Below, piece after piece: positions 26,977 to 36,278 of a stretch of DNA of 64,000 nucleotides. The stretch comes from Pseudomonas oleovorans subsp. oleovorans. GTDB taxonomy: Bacteria > Pseudomonadota > Gammaproteobacteria > Pseudomonadales > Pseudomonadaceae. The notes beneath the pieces were generated by a model. That model had not been told where the DNA came from and ran no database searches. It saw only the letters and a list, made by a program, of their open reading frames with translations. The position numbers and the translations under genes were made by a program. The DNA lies in contig NZ_NIUB01000001.1 of NCBI RefSeq assembly GCF_002197815.1, positions 124,001 to 188,000 on the forward strand, given 5' to 3'. How positions within the stretch are numbered: the stretch's first letter is position 1; every line of letters begins with the position of its first letter.

Positions 26977-27855
26977 TTATCCCTTGCGGGTAAACGCCAG
27001 AACTCGCTCGTCGGCCACCGGCACCAGTTGCGGGTGCTGCCAACCGGCTACTTCGCCCACACCCACGACCAGCAGGCCACCCGGCGCCAGGCTCTCGGCC
27101 AGGCGATTGAGGATGTCGCGGCGACGCCAGCGGCGGAAATAGATCAGCAAGTTCTGACAGAAAATCACATCCATGCCGCACATTGGCGCATTGGCCAGTT
27201 CCAGCACATTGAGCCGGGCACAGCACACGCGCGCAGCCAGGCTCGGTACTACCTTGAAACGCCCATCGGCCTGCGCGAGAAAGTAGCGCTCGCGCAGCTC
27301 GTCACTCACCTGCTCCAGGCGCCGCGCCGAGTAACAGGCCTCACGCGCCTTGCTCAGCACGCCCTGGCTGATATCGGTGCCGGTTACCGCAAAATGCTCG
27401 GGCAACTCGCTGCCCTGTAGCGCCTCAGCCGCCATAATCGCCAGCGAATAGGGCTCTTCACCACTGGAGCAACCCACGCTCCACAATTCCCAGGGCTTGC
27501 CCAGGCCTGCCGCCAGGCGCTCCTGTAGGTACTGCGCGAGCACCTCGAAGGAAGGCCCATGCCGGAAGAAACGGGTTTCCTGTACGGTCAAACGATCCAG
27601 CAGGGTCGACCACTCCACTGCGCCGCGTGGGCCATCGGTGACCTGTTGGTAGTAGCTGGCGTAATCCGTGACGCCCAGTTCGCGCATGCGCGCACTCAGG
27701 TTGGTCTGCAGAAAAGCGCGCCGCTGCTCGCTGATCACCACACCGGTACGCGCCTCGAGCAACGTCTGCCAGTCGTGGAAATCGGCTTGCGACATATCGG
27801 CCACCGGGCGCAATGCCCACACGCCCGCTGACTGCATACCTTCGCCCTGGGTCAT
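26977..27855 (-). CDS. pilK: PilK, CheR-type chemoreceptor methyltransferase
   Basis: The product transfers methyl groups from S-adenosylmethionine to glutamates of the PilJ receptor. It is 292 aa with an N-terminal helical CheR_N domain and a Rossmann-like methyltransferase domain: WSVGCSSGEEPYSLAI binds AdoMet, and VIFCQNLLIYF is the characteristic late motif. It lies between pilJ and chpA on the same strand. A second ATG at 27837 is a possible alternative start. Its partner methylesterase is ChpB. Confidence 0.92.
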   Translation of the reverse strand: MTQGEGMQSAGVWALRPVADMSQADFHDWQTLLEARTGVVISEQRRAFLQTNLSARMRELGVTDYASYYQQVTDGPRGAVEWSTLLDRLTVQETRFFRHGPSFEVLAQYLQERLAAGLGKPWELWSVGCSSGEEPYSLAIMAAEALQGSELPEHFAVTGTDISQGVLSKAREACYSARRLEQVSDELRERYFLAQADGRFKVVPSLAARVCCARLNVLELANAPMCGMDVIFCQNLLIYFRRWRRRDILNRLAESLAPGGLLVVGVGEVAGWQHPQLVPVADERVLAFTRKG

Positions 27856-27897
27856 GGCTGTGTAGCAGAGGCTGCAGCCAGCCTCCGCACTCCTTTA

Positions 27898-29934
27898 TCA
27901 GGCGTCTGGCAGGGTGAAACCGGATACCGACTTGCGCATCTCACTGGCCATCTTGGCCAGGTTACCAATGCTCTTGGCGGTGGCGGTGGTACCCGAGGAC
28001 GTCTGCGAGGTGATCTCCTGGATCACGTTCATGGTGTTGGAAATGTGACCCGCAGACGAAGCCTGCTGACGGGCGGCGTTGGAAATGTTCTGGATGAGGG
28101 CCGCGAGGGTTTTCGATACCTTCTCGATCTCTTCCAGGGCCACCCCGGCGTCCTGCGCCAGGCGGGCACCGCGCACCACTTCGGAAGTCGTCTGCTCCAT
28201 GGAGATAACGGCTTCGTTGGTGTCGGTCTGAATGGTTTTTACCAGCGCCTCGATCTGCTTGGTCGCCGCCGAGGAACGTTCTGCGAGGCGTTGTACCTCG
28301 TCCGCTACCACGGCGAAGCCGCGACCGGCATCACCGGCCATCGACGCCTGGATCGCGGCGTTCAGTGCAAGGATGTTGGTCTGGTCGGCAATGTCGTTAA
28401 TCAGGCTAACGATGTCACCGATCTCCTGGGACGATTCACCGAGGCGCTTGATTCGCTTCGAGGTGTCCTGGATCTGCTCACGGATGTTATCCATGCCGGT
28501 GATGGTGTTGTGTACGACTTCGTTGCCCTTGTTGGCGATGGCTACGGAACGTTCCGCTACCGCGGAGGATTCCGAGGCGTTCGCCGATACCTGGTCAATC
28601 GACACGGCCATTTCGTTGATCGCCGCGGAGGCACCGGCAATTTCCTGCGCCTGGTGCTCGGACGCTTCCGCCAGGTGCATCGCCGTGGCCTGGGTTTCCT
28701 GGGCCGCACCGGCTACCTGAACGGCGGTCAGGTTGATGGTGGCTACCAGGTCGCGCAGCTGGTCGATGGAGTAGTTGATGGAGTCGGCGATGGCACCGGT
28801 GAAGTCTTCGGTTACTGTCGCGGCCACGGTCAGGTCACCGTCGGCGAGGTCGGCGATTTCATCGAGCAGTCGCAGAATCGCCGTCTGGTTACGCTCGTTC
28901 TTCTCGGCGGTTTCGGCCAGTCGGCGGTTGGTTTCACGCACCATCACCAGACCGATGAGAATGATCGAACCCAGCGCCAGGGCACCCAGCACGTAGCCGA
29001 ACAGGGTATTGATGGCACGGCCCGAGGCCAGGTCTTCGAAACCGGCGGCCAGTTCGGAGGCCTTGTCCAGCAGGGTCTGCGAAACGGTGAAGATCGAGTT
29101 CGCCGATTCACGCACCTGGAACAGTTCCGGCGAGGTTTCTAGAATTTCGTCCACCGAGCCGGAGACGAACTCGAACAGCTCGGAGATTTCCGACAGGCGC
29201 TCAAGCGCCTCTTCGTCGGTCACCTGGGTGATCTCCATGGCGGCATTGCCTTCGAGCATGGCATTGAGCACGCGGCCGAAGAGGCTGGCATCACGACCAA
29301 ACATGTCGGCGGCCTGTACCGAATCTTCGTCACCGGCCAGCACCTTGTTCACCGAACCCAGAATACGTTCAGCCAGCAGCGACTGGCGCTGAGCCACGGA
29401 AACCTGAGCCGCCGGCGCACCACTTTCCAGCAGGATGTCGACCACTTCCTCGTACTCGACCTGCAGTTGCGGAATGGTTTCCGCCAGGGTGGCGGCTACC
29501 TGGTGCAGCGACAATACGGTCTGCTCGCTGGCGAGAATGGCGTCGGTGTTCTGCCGCAGCGCATCCCAGTCCTTCTGTACGGCAGCCATTTGCGCCTGTA
29601 CAGAGGCCGGCGCTGGCGGCAGACCGGTGCTGGCATCGCCATCGGTCAGATAACCCCAGCGCTGCTGGAAGTCGTTACGCGCCTCGCGCAACAGTCCGAA
29701 AGCTGGCGCCGTACCTGCGGCCGCTTCATTGGCGTCCTTGGCGATACGCTGGGACAGTACGCGCAGCTCACCGGCGTGACTGATGTACTCGGTATCGTAG
29801 CCGGACTGGGTGTTGATGTAGGCGAAGTTCGCGAACAACAGCACGATGGACACGATAAGCACCACGAACAGCGCTGCGATCAGCGAACTGCTGCGTGCCC
29901 CCGCCAACAAATTGCCTGCATTGATTTTTTTCAT
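27898..29934 (-). CDS. pilJ: PilJ, methyl-accepting chemotaxis protein for twitching
   Basis: This is the inner-membrane receptor of the Pil-Chp system, thought to sense pilin retraction and attachment. I start it at ATG 29934 ([10 protein letters not shown]), as in P. aeruginosa, giving 678 aa; the 17-codon upstream extension has no ribosome binding site. Transmembrane segment 1 spans about residues 17-38; the periplasmic region contains repeated PilJ-type helical modules ([15 protein letters not shown]); transmembrane segment 2 is [21 protein letters not shown] and the cytoplasmic hairpin follow, with the tip sequence [18 protein letters not shown]. Neighbours are pilI (adaptor) and pilK (methyltransferase). 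Confidence 0.96.
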   Translation of the reverse strand: MKKINAGNLLAGARSSSLIAALFVVLIVSIVLLFANFAYINTQSGYDTEYISHAGELRVLSQRIAKDANEAAAGTAPAFGLLREARNDFQQRWGYLTDGDASTGLPPAPASVQAQMAAVQKDWDALRQNTDAILASEQTVLSLHQVAATLAETIPQLQVEYEEVVDILLESGAPAAQVSVAQRQSLLAERILGSVNKVLAGDEDSVQAADMFGRDASLFGRVLNAMLEGNAAMEITQVTDEEALERLSEISELFEFVSGSVDEILETSPELFQVRESANSIFTVSQTLLDKASELAAGFEDLASGRAINTLFGYVLGALALGSIILIGLVMVRETNRRLAETAEKNERNQTAILRLLDEIADLADGDLTVAATVTEDFTGAIADSINYSIDQLRDLVATINLTAVQVAGAAQETQATAMHLAEASEHQAQEIAGASAAINEMAVSIDQVSANASESSAVAERSVAIANKGNEVVHNTITGMDNIREQIQDTSKRIKRLGESSQEIGDIVSLINDIADQTNILALNAAIQASMAGDAGRGFAVVADEVQRLAERSSAATKQIEALVKTIQTDTNEAVISMEQTTSEVVRGARLAQDAGVALEEIEKVSKTLAALIQNISNAARQQASSAGHISNTMNVIQEITSQTSSGTTATAKSIGNLAKMASEMRKSVSGFTLPDA

Positions 29935-30018
29935 TTTCTGGCCCCCGCCTGGACCGACCGCACTACGGTTCCCATGTAACGCCAAAAGGCCGGCAGAACC
30001 GACCCAACCGATAAATCT

Positions 30019-30552
30019 TTAATAAGCCACATCGAGAAAACCCGGATCGGCAGCCAGCGCGTAGGGGCTGAATACCAACCAGGGCTGTTCTCGCTGGAAG
30101 ACACCGTGGATGAACGGCGCAATGCTCGCCTCGAGAGGCGGCAGTTGTTCTGAGTAGGCATCCACGGGGAAATGCTGCATACCGAAGACTTCGTCGACCG
30201 TCAGGCCGGCGAAGATTTCCTGGTGGTCGACCACCAGCACCCGCCGCTGCTTGCGCAGCGGCGACAGTTCATTACCGAAGAACCCGCACAGATCCATGAT
30301 CGGCAACAGGCGGCCACGCACGTTAGCCACCCCTTTGACCCAACTCTTCACGCCTGGCAACAAGGTATAGCGCGGCTCGTGCAAAACCTCACCCACCTCC
30401 CCCATGGGTGCAACGAACAGGCGCTCCCCCATACGAAAGCCGATGCCGCTCCAGGTCTGCACCGCCGCCTGCTGCGACGGCAGGCCAGCCGCCAGGGCAC
30501 GGCAACGCTGGTCAATCTCAAGGAGAATCTGGAAAGGAGTCTGCGCAGACAT
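30019..30552 (-). CDS. pilI: PilI, CheW-like adaptor
   Basis: This 177-aa CheW-type scaffold links PilJ to ChpA. The CheW core runs from GFRMGERLFVAPMGEVGEVL to the VKGVANVRGRLLPIMDL beta hairpin. The ATG at 30552 lies 45 bp after pilH. Both adaptors of the system (PilI and ChpC) are present in this window. The C terminus (YALAADPGFLDVAY) is the usual one for the family. Confidence 0.92.
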   Translation of the reverse strand: MSAQTPFQILLEIDQRCRALAAGLPSQQAAVQTWSGIGFRMGERLFVAPMGEVGEVLHEPRYTLLPGVKSWVKGVANVRGRLLPIMDLCGFFGNELSPLRKQRRVLVVDHQEIFAGLTVDEVFGMQHFPVDAYSEQLPPLEASIAPFIHGVFQREQPWLVFSPYALAADPGFLDVAY

Positions 30553-30597
30553 GCCAGCCTTGGCCTTCTTTTTATTTAGTACACGGACAGCACGGCA

Positions 30598-30963
30598 TCA
30601 GCCGGCCAGTACCGCATTGAGGGTCTTCAGCAAGGTATCTTCGTCGATCGGCTTGGTCAGGTAGTCCTTGGCGCCTTGGCGCTTACCCCAGACCTTGTCG
30701 GTTTCCTGATCCTTGGTGGTGACGATGATCACCGGAATGTGGCTGGTCTCGGCGTCCTTGGTCAGCTGACGCGTCGCCTGAAAGCCGTTGAGGCCGGGCA
30801 TGACGATGTCCATCAGCACCGCGTCGGGCTTTTCCTGGCGAGCCAGAGCCACGCCGTCAGCGCCGTTTTCCGCCTTGAGTACCTGGTGCCCATGTTTTTC
30901 CAGCATGGCGGTCAGCTTGTACATCTCGGTCGGGGAGTCATCAACAATCAGAATTCGAGCCAT
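30598..30963 (-). CDS. pilH: PilH, CheY-like response regulator
   Basis: This single-domain receiver of 121 aa influences pilus retraction in the Pil-Chp system. The acidic pocket is VDDSP (about residues 7-11), the phospho-acceptor is the Asp of LMDIVMP (about residue 52), and the conserved Lys is in DYLTKPID. ATG 30963 (MARILIVDD) is chosen over a four-codon extension because it matches the P. aeruginosa protein. It lies between pilG and pilI on the same strand. Confidence 0.95.
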   Translation of the reverse strand: MARILIVDDSPTEMYKLTAMLEKHGHQVLKAENGADGVALARQEKPDAVLMDIVMPGLNGFQATRQLTKDAETSHIPVIIVTTKDQETDKVWGKRQGAKDYLTKPIDEDTLLKTLNAVLAG

Positions 30964-31009
30964 GGTGTTTCCCAATACAGAAGTGGCGTACGGCGGTCAG
31001 GCCGGAACG

Positions 31010-31417
31010 TCAGGAGGCTTGTTCCACCGGGGTGAAGTCCGGCACATGAGCCTTGATCGCACCGAGCAGCTCTTCCTTGCTGAAAGGCTTGGTCAGGTAC
31101 TGATCGGAGCCGACGATACGCCCCTTGGCCTTGTCGAACAGGCCGTCCTTGGAGGACAGCATGATCACTGGCGTGGACTTGAAAGCACTGTTGTTCTTGA
31201 TCAGGGCACAGGTCTGATACCCATCGAGACGCGGCATCATGATGTCGACAAAGATGATGCTGGGGTGAGTGTCGGCAATCTTGGCCAGGGCATCGAAGCC
31301 ATCGACCGCAGTGATGACATCACAGCCCACTTTTTTCAGCAGAGTTTCAGCGGTGCGACGAATCGTTTTCGAATCGTCGATCACCATCACTTTCAAACCC
31401 TCGGAATGCTGTTCCAT
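31010..31417 (-). CDS. pilG: PilG, CheY-like response regulator
   Basis: This 135-aa receiver is the main ChpA output for pilus extension and cAMP signalling in P. aeruginosa. The pocket is IDDSKT, the phospho-acceptor is in FVDIMMP, and the switch Lys is in YLTKPFSKEE. The start chosen is ATG 31417 (MEQHSEGLKV), because a 40-codon upstream extension runs into the divergent promoter region and lacks family character. It is first in the minus-strand pil-chp run and diverges from gshB. Confidence 0.95.
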   Translation of the reverse strand: MEQHSEGLKVMVIDDSKTIRRTAETLLKKVGCDVITAVDGFDALAKIADTHPSIIFVDIMMPRLDGYQTCALIKNNSAFKSTPVIMLSSKDGLFDKAKGRIVGSDQYLTKPFSKEELLGAIKAHVPDFTPVEQAS

Positions 31418-31658
31418 TTTCGCCCTACCATCGCCTCGGTGAGTCGTTATATTCGCGTTATCAGTATGCCTGAGGCCCAGTTGCCGATGGGCTTTGGCCC
31501 AATCGTCGGGCCTTTGTAGCACACTCTCCAGATGCAATCTATAAGCCTGCCGGGGCTGCGCCAGCCCTTGACCAAGGCCATCGCCAACGCCACCCTGACA
31601 GCCTCACAAGGCATAGCCAGCCAGGCCTTAACCCTCTTACCTCGCGGAGATTTCCCCC
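31418..31658. promoter_or_regulatory. Divergent pilG/gshB intergenic region
   Basis: This 241-bp gap must hold the promoters of the pil-chp run and of gshB. AT-rich patches occur around 31441-31470. No operator can be named. CGCGGAGA at 31642-31649 is the likely gshB ribosome binding site. Confidence 0.5.
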
Positions 31659-32615
31659 ATGAGCCTTCGTCTCGGGATCGTCATGGATCCGATTGCCAGC
31701 ATTTCCTTCAAGAAGGACAGCTCGCTGGCCATGTTACTGGCCGCTCAAGCACGCGGCTGGTCGCTGTTCTATATGGAGCAGCAGGATCTCTACCAGGTTC
31801 GTGGCCAGGCCCGTGCCCGCATGCGCCCGCTGGAGGTATTCAACGACCCGCAACGCTGGTTTGCCCTGGATGCCGAACAGGACACGCCGCTGGCCGAACT
31901 GGACGTGATCCTGATGCGCAAGGATCCACCCTTCGACAACGAATTCGTCTACTCCACCTACCTGCTCGAGCAGGCGGAGCGTGATGGTGTCCTGGTCGTG
32001 AACCGGCCGCAGAGCCTGCGTGACTGCAACGAAAAATTCTTCGCCACCCAGTTCCCTCGGTACACACCACCTACTCTGGTCACCCGGCGCCCCGACATTG
32101 TGCGCCAGTTTGCCGATGAGCACCGTGACATCATTCTCAAACCCCTTGATGGCATGGGTGGTTCGCAAATCTTTCGTCACCGTGAAGGCGACCCGAATCT
32201 TTCCGTGATTCTGGAAGCACTGACCCTGCATGGTCGCCAACAGATCATGGTTCAGGCCTACCTGCCGGCAATCAAGGACGGTGACAAGCGCATCCTGATG
32301 ATAGATGGGGAACCGGTACCCTATTGCCTGGCACGCATTCCGGCTGCCGGGGAGACCCGCGGCAACCTGGCCGCCGGCGGCCGCGGCGAGGCGCGCCCGC
32401 TGACCGAGCGCGATCGCGAAATTGCCGTAGCAGTCGGGCCTACCCTGCGCGAAAAGGGCCTGATCTTCGTCGGACTCGATGTGATTGGTGATCATCTGAC
32501 AGAAATCAATGTCACCAGCCCGACCTGCATCCGCGAGATCGACGCCGCCTTCGATACCCGTATCGGCGAACGCCTGATGGACTGCATTGCCAACAAGCGC
32601 GGACTAAAAGCTTGA
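31659..32615 (+). CDS. gshB: Glutathione synthetase
   Basis: This ATP-grasp ligase joins gamma-glutamylcysteine and glycine, the second step of glutathione synthesis. At 318 aa it has the bacterial GshB length. Family stretches include MDPIASISFKKDSS at the N terminus, LMRKDPPFDNEFVYSTYLLE, the ATP-grasp loop LKPLDGMGGSQIFRH and the metal-binding TEINVTSPTCIREID. The neighbours pilG (divergent) and tonB (downstream) match the P. aeruginosa order PA0406-PA0408. Confidence 0.97.
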   Translation: MSLRLGIVMDPIASISFKKDSSLAMLLAAQARGWSLFYMEQQDLYQVRGQARARMRPLEVFNDPQRWFALDAEQDTPLAELDVILMRKDPPFDNEFVYSTYLLEQAERDGVLVVNRPQSLRDCNEKFFATQFPRYTPPTLVTRRPDIVRQFADEHRDIILKPLDGMGGSQIFRHREGDPNLSVILEALTLHGRQQIMVQAYLPAIKDGDKRILMIDGEPVPYCLARIPAAGETRGNLAAGGRGEARPLTERDREIAVAVGPTLREKGLIFVGLDVIGDHLTEINVTSPTCIREIDAAFDTRIGERLMDCIANKRGLKA

Positions 32616-32630
32616 CGCAAGTGGCAGCCT

Positions 32631-32653
32631 GGCGCCTGCAACTTGCAGGCGCC
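32631..32653. repeat. Perfect palindrome downstream of gshB
   Basis: An 11-bp inverted repeat (32631-32641 with 32643-32653) has a single-base centre in the 88-bp gshB-tonB gap. It has no T run, so it is a stable hairpin rather than a canonical terminator. Confidence 0.6.
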
Positions 32654-32703
32654 CACCGCTACCCGGCAGACTGCGCGACATTCGAAAGCAGACCCGATAC
32701 GCG

Positions 32704-33600
32704 ATGAACGCAGCAGCCTCCCCAACCAGCGCGCCCTCCGCCACCGTCCGACCGGCGGATCGCCTCGGGTTCACCCTCTTTCTTGCCGCCGCACTGCACG
32801 TAGCGATGATTCTTGGCGTCGGCTTCACCCTGGAGTCGCCACCGGAAATCAGCAAGACACTGGAAATCACCCTGTCCACCTTCAAGAGCGAAAAAGCACC
32901 GGACAAGGCCGATTTCCTCGCTCAGGACAACCAGCAAGGCAGCGGCACCCTGGAGCATACCGCCGCACCGAAGACTACCGAGCAGGCGCCCTTTCAGGAC
33001 AGCGAGGTGCGCAAGGTCACGCCGCCCGCCACGCCGCAGCAGCCCGCCACCCGACAGGAGACGCCCAAGGCCGCCGTCGCCACCCGCGCCCCGCAGCAGC
33101 AGAAGACGCCAGTCAAACGCGAGGAAGCCAAGCCGGTTGCGACAACGCGCCCGGCGCCGGTATTCGACGCTGCCCAACTGTCCGCCGAGATAGCCAGCCT
33201 GGAAGCGGAACTGGCGCAGGAGGTGCAGGCCTATGCCAAGCGCCCGAAGATTCATCGCCTCAACGCGGCCTCGACCACGCGCGACAAGGGCGCCTGGTAC
33301 AAGGACGAGTGGCGCAAGAAGGTCGAACGCATCGGCAACCTCAACTACCCCGACGACGCCCGCCGCCAGCGCATCTATGGCAGCCTGCGCCTGCTGGTGT
33401 CGATCAACCGCGACGGTTCGCTGTATGAAGTACAGGTGCTGGAATCATCCGGCCAGGCGGTACTCGACCAGGCCGCGCAACGCATCGTGCGCCTGGCCGC
33501 GCCCTATGCCCCCTTCACCGGCGACCTGGCCGATATCGACCGCCTGGAAATCATCCGCACCTGGCGCTTCGAGCGCGGCGATCGACTGTCGAGTAATTAG
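32704..33600 (+). CDS. tonB: Energy transducer TonB
   Basis: This 298-aa TonB-type protein passes energy from the proton gradient (via ExbBD) to outer-membrane receptors. It has a cytoplasmic N terminus, one membrane anchor (about residues 20-40, FTLFLAAALHVAMILGVGF), a long Pro/Ala/Lys-rich periplasmic linker and a C-terminal TonB domain (GSLRLLVSINRDGSLYEVQV through IIRTWRFERG). No exbB or exbD is adjacent. Its place after gshB corresponds to the P. aeruginosa TonB paralogue linked to twitching motility, so a link to the neighbouring pil genes is plausible. Confidence 0.9.
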   Translation: MNAAASPTSAPSATVRPADRLGFTLFLAAALHVAMILGVGFTLESPPEISKTLEITLSTFKSEKAPDKADFLAQDNQQGSGTLEHTAAPKTTEQAPFQDSEVRKVTPPATPQQPATRQETPKAAVATRAPQQQKTPVKREEAKPVATTRPAPVFDAAQLSAEIASLEAELAQEVQAYAKRPKIHRLNAASTTRDKGAWYKDEWRKKVERIGNLNYPDDARRQRIYGSLRLLVSINRDGSLYEVQVLESSGQAVLDQAAQRIVRLAAPYAPFTGDLADIDRLEIIRTWRFERGDRLSSN

Positions 33601-33721
33601 CCAACCCTGATCCTCGGTGCGCACGGCGCCCCCTGCGAAGTGGCGCCAGCAGCCTGGGTGAAAACCGGCAAAGCGCTGCTCACGCTTGTAGCTTGCCGCC
33701 TGTCGTTCCAAACTAGGCGTC

Positions 33722-34291
33722 ATGAAGAAATCAGCCCCAACTTCGCTCAAGCACCACTTCCTGATCGCCATGCCGCACATGGACGATCCGAATTTCGCGC
33801 AAACCGTCACCTACCTGGTCGAACACAACGAGCAGGGCGCGATGGGCCTGGTGATCAACAAGCCCAATGGCCTCAACCTGGCCGATGTGCTGGAGCAACT
33901 ACGCCCTGATGAGGAGCCCGCGGCACTGTGCCACAGCCTGCCGATCTTCGCCGGCGGCCCGGTACAGACCGACCGCGGCTTCGTCCTGCATCCAGCCGGC
34001 TCGCAGTTCCAAGCGACCCTGGAGCTGGGCGAGCTGGGCCTGTCCACCTCGCAGGACGTATTGTTCGCCATCGCCGACGGCAGCGGCCCGGATCGCTACC
34101 TGATCACCCTTGGCTACGCCGGCTGGGATGCCGGGCAACTGGAAGCCGAACTGGCCGACAACGCCTGGCTGACCTGCCCCGCCGACAGCAACATTCTTTT
34201 CGACCTGCCGTTCGACCAGCGCCTTAACGCCGCCGCCGCACGCCTGGGGGTCAACCTCAGCCTGCTGACCTCGCAGGTCGGGCACGCCTGA
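33722..34291 (+). CDS. algH: YqgE/AlgH family protein
   Basis: This 189-aa member of the UPF0301 family has the family motifs HHFLIAMPHMDDPNFAQTV and GGPVQTDRGFVLH. The biochemical role is unsettled; in P. aeruginosa AlgH has been linked to alginate and virulence regulation. The stop overlaps the ruvX start as TGATG, a pairing conserved in many proteobacteria, which suggests functional linkage with the RNA or DNA processing enzyme. The ATG at 33722 is the only start consistent with the family length. Confidence 0.92.
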   Translation: MKKSAPTSLKHHFLIAMPHMDDPNFAQTVTYLVEHNEQGAMGLVINKPNGLNLADVLEQLRPDEEPAALCHSLPIFAGGPVQTDRGFVLHPAGSQFQATLELGELGLSTSQDVLFAIADGSGPDRYLITLGYAGWDAGQLEAELADNAWLTCPADSNILFDLPFDQRLNAAAARLGVNLSLLTSQVGHA

Positions 34292-34725
34292 TGAGCGACA
34301 AGCCACTGCGCCTGCTGCTGGGTTTCGACTATGGCACCAAGCAGATCGGCGTCGCCGTCGGCCAGGTGATCACCGGCCAGGCCCGGGAGCTGTGCGTGCT
34401 CAAGGCGCAGAATGGCGTGCCGGACTGGAGCCGCGTCGAAGCGCTGTTCAAGGAATGGCAGCCGGACGCCGTGGTGGTCGGCCTGCCGCTGAACATGGAC
34501 GGCACGCCCAGCGAAATGAGCGCCCGCGCCGAGAAATTCGCCCGCCGCCTCAACGGCCGCTTCAACCTGCCGGCCTACACCCACGACGAACGCCTGACCA
34601 CCTTCGAGGCCAAAGGCCAACGCCTGCGCGAAGGCCAGAGTGGCGGCTATCGCGAGCGCCCGGTCGATGCCATTGCTGCAGCCTTGTTGCTACAGGGCTG
34701 GCTAGAGGAAAACTGCACGGGTTGA
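34291..34725 (+). CDS. ruvX: YqgF/RuvX, Holliday junction resolvase-like nuclease
   Basis: This 144-aa RNase H-fold protein of the YqgF family is implicated in pre-16S rRNA 5' maturation. The first catalytic Asp is in LLGFDYGTKQIGVAVG, the acidic strand is VVVGLPLNMDGT, and the last Asp is in ERPVDAIAAALLL. The ATG overlaps the algH stop. pyrR follows after 30 bp, so ruvX, pyrR, pyrB and pyrC' may share transcripts. Confidence 0.94.
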   Translation: MSDKPLRLLLGFDYGTKQIGVAVGQVITGQARELCVLKAQNGVPDWSRVEALFKEWQPDAVVVGLPLNMDGTPSEMSARAEKFARRLNGRFNLPAYTHDERLTTFEAKGQRLREGQSGGYRERPVDAIAAALLLQGWLEENCTG

Positions 34726-34755
34726 TCGAGTCGGCCCGCACCTAGGAGTTTCGCC

Positions 34756-35259
34756 ATGCTACCCAACCCCAACGACCTGCTACCGGCCATGGCCAGTGCG
34801 CTGACCCAGCATCTGAACCAACGCCAGATCAGCGAGCCGCGCTTCATCGGCATCCGCACCGGCGGCGTCTGGGTCGCCCAGGCCCTGCTTGCCGCCCTGG
34901 GGCGCGATGACGCGCTGGGCATCCTCGATGTGTCCTTCTACCGCGACGACTTCACCCAGAACGGCCTGCACCCGCAGGTGCAACCGTCCGAACTGCCGTT
35001 CGAGATCGAAGGCCAGCACCTGGTGCTGATCGACGACGTATTGATGAGCGGGCGCACCATCCGCGCAGCGCTGAACGAACTGTTCGACTACGGCCGCCCC
35101 GCCAGCGTGACCCTGGTCAGCCTGCTCGACTTGGGCGCCCGCGAGTTGCCGATCCGCCCCGACGTGGTCGGCGCCACCCTGTCGCTGGCCACCAACGAGC
35201 GGGTAAAATTGTCCGGCCCCACGCCGCTGACCCTCGAACTCCAGACGCTCGCCAACTGA
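34756..35259 (+). CDS. pyrR: PyrR, uracil phosphoribosyltransferase/pyrimidine regulator
   Basis: This 167-aa type I phosphoribosyltransferase has the PRPP loop [17 protein letters not shown] (about residues 93-109). In Gram-positive bacteria PyrR binds pyr mRNA; in Pseudomonas it lies just before pyrB, as here, and is thought to regulate the pyr genes. A TAGGAG ribosome binding site precedes the ATG. The gap to pyrB is only 11 bp, so no attenuator hairpin fits between them. Confidence 0.94.
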   Translation: MLPNPNDLLPAMASALTQHLNQRQISEPRFIGIRTGGVWVAQALLAALGRDDALGILDVSFYRDDFTQNGLHPQVQPSELPFEIEGQHLVLIDDVLMSGRTIRAALNELFDYGRPASVTLVSLLDLGARELPIRPDVVGATLSLATNERVKLSGPTPLTLELQTLAN

Positions 35260-35270
35260 GACTCCCCGCG

Positions 35271-36278
35271 ATGACGCCACTCGCCGCCAAGCGCCCGCTG
35301 CAGCTCAATGACCAAGGTCAGCTGCGCCACTTCCTCTCACTCGACGGCCTGCCTCGTGAGCTGTTGACCGAAATCCTCGACACTGCCGACTCCTTCCTCG
35401 AAGTCGGCGCGCGGGCAGTGAAGAAAGTCCCGCTGCTGCGCGGCAAGACCGTGTGCAACGTGTTCTTCGAGAACTCCACGCGCACCCGCACCACCTTCGA
35501 GCTGGCCGCCCAACGCCTGTCGGCGGACGTCATCAGCCTCAACGTCTCCACCAGTTCCACCAGCAAGGGCGAGACGCTGTTCGACACCCTGCGCAACCTC
35601 GAGGCGATGGCCGCCGACATCTTCGTCGTGCGCCATGCCGACTCCGGCGCCGCGCACTTCATCGCCGAGCACGTGTGCCCGAACCTGGCGATCATCAACG
35701 GCGGCGACGGCCGCCACGCGCACCCGACCCAGGGCATGCTCGACATGCTCACCATCCGCCGCCACAAGGGCGACTTCGAGAACCTGTCGGTGGCCATCGT
35801 CGGCGACATCCTGCACTCGCGGGTGGCACGCTCGAACATGTTGGCGCTGAAGACCCTGGGCTGCCCGGATATCCGCGTCATTGCGCCGAAGACCCTGCTG
35901 CCCGTCGGCCTGGAGGAAAGCTACGGTGTGCGCGTATTCAGTGATGCCAATGAAGGCCTCAAGGACGTCGACGTGGTGATCATGCTGCGCCTGCAGCGCG
36001 AGCGCATGCAGGGCGGCCTGCTGCCCAGCGAGGGCGAGTTCTATCGCCTGTTCGGCCTCACCGAGCAGCGCCTGAAACTGGCCAAGCCGGATGCCCTGGT
36101 GATGCACCCAGGCCCGATCAACCGCGGCGTGGAGATCGAGTCGGCAGTGGCTGACGGCCCGCAGTCGGTGATCCTCAACCAGGTCACCTACGGCATCGCC
36201 ATCCGCATGGCCGTGCTGTCGATGGCCATGAGCGGGCAGAACGCCCAACGTCAACTCAACGCCGAGGAGGCCAACTGA
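35271..36278 (+). CDS. pyrB: Aspartate carbamoyltransferase catalytic subunit PyrB
   Basis: The product condenses carbamoyl phosphate with aspartate, the committed step of pyrimidine synthesis. It is 335 aa, longer than E. coli PyrB (311) because of an N-terminal extension of about 30 residues typical of Pseudomonas, where it carries effector sensitivity. Signature sequences are [16 protein letters not shown], the carbamoyl-phosphate loop, and [13 protein letters not shown]. The stop overlaps the pyrC' start (TGATG), in line with the known PyrB6-PyrC'6 dodecamer. Confidence 0.97.
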   Translation: MTPLAAKRPLQLNDQGQLRHFLSLDGLPRELLTEILDTADSFLEVGARAVKKVPLLRGKTVCNVFFENSTRTRTTFELAAQRLSADVISLNVSTSSTSKGETLFDTLRNLEAMAADIFVVRHADSGAAHFIAEHVCPNLAIINGGDGRHAHPTQGMLDMLTIRRHKGDFENLSVAIVGDILHSRVARSNMLALKTLGCPDIRVIAPKTLLPVGLEESYGVRVFSDANEGLKDVDVVIMLRLQRERMQGGLLPSEGEFYRLFGLTEQRLKLAKPDALVMHPGPINRGVEIESAVADGPQSVILNQVTYGIAIRMAVLSMAMSGQNAQRQLNAEEAN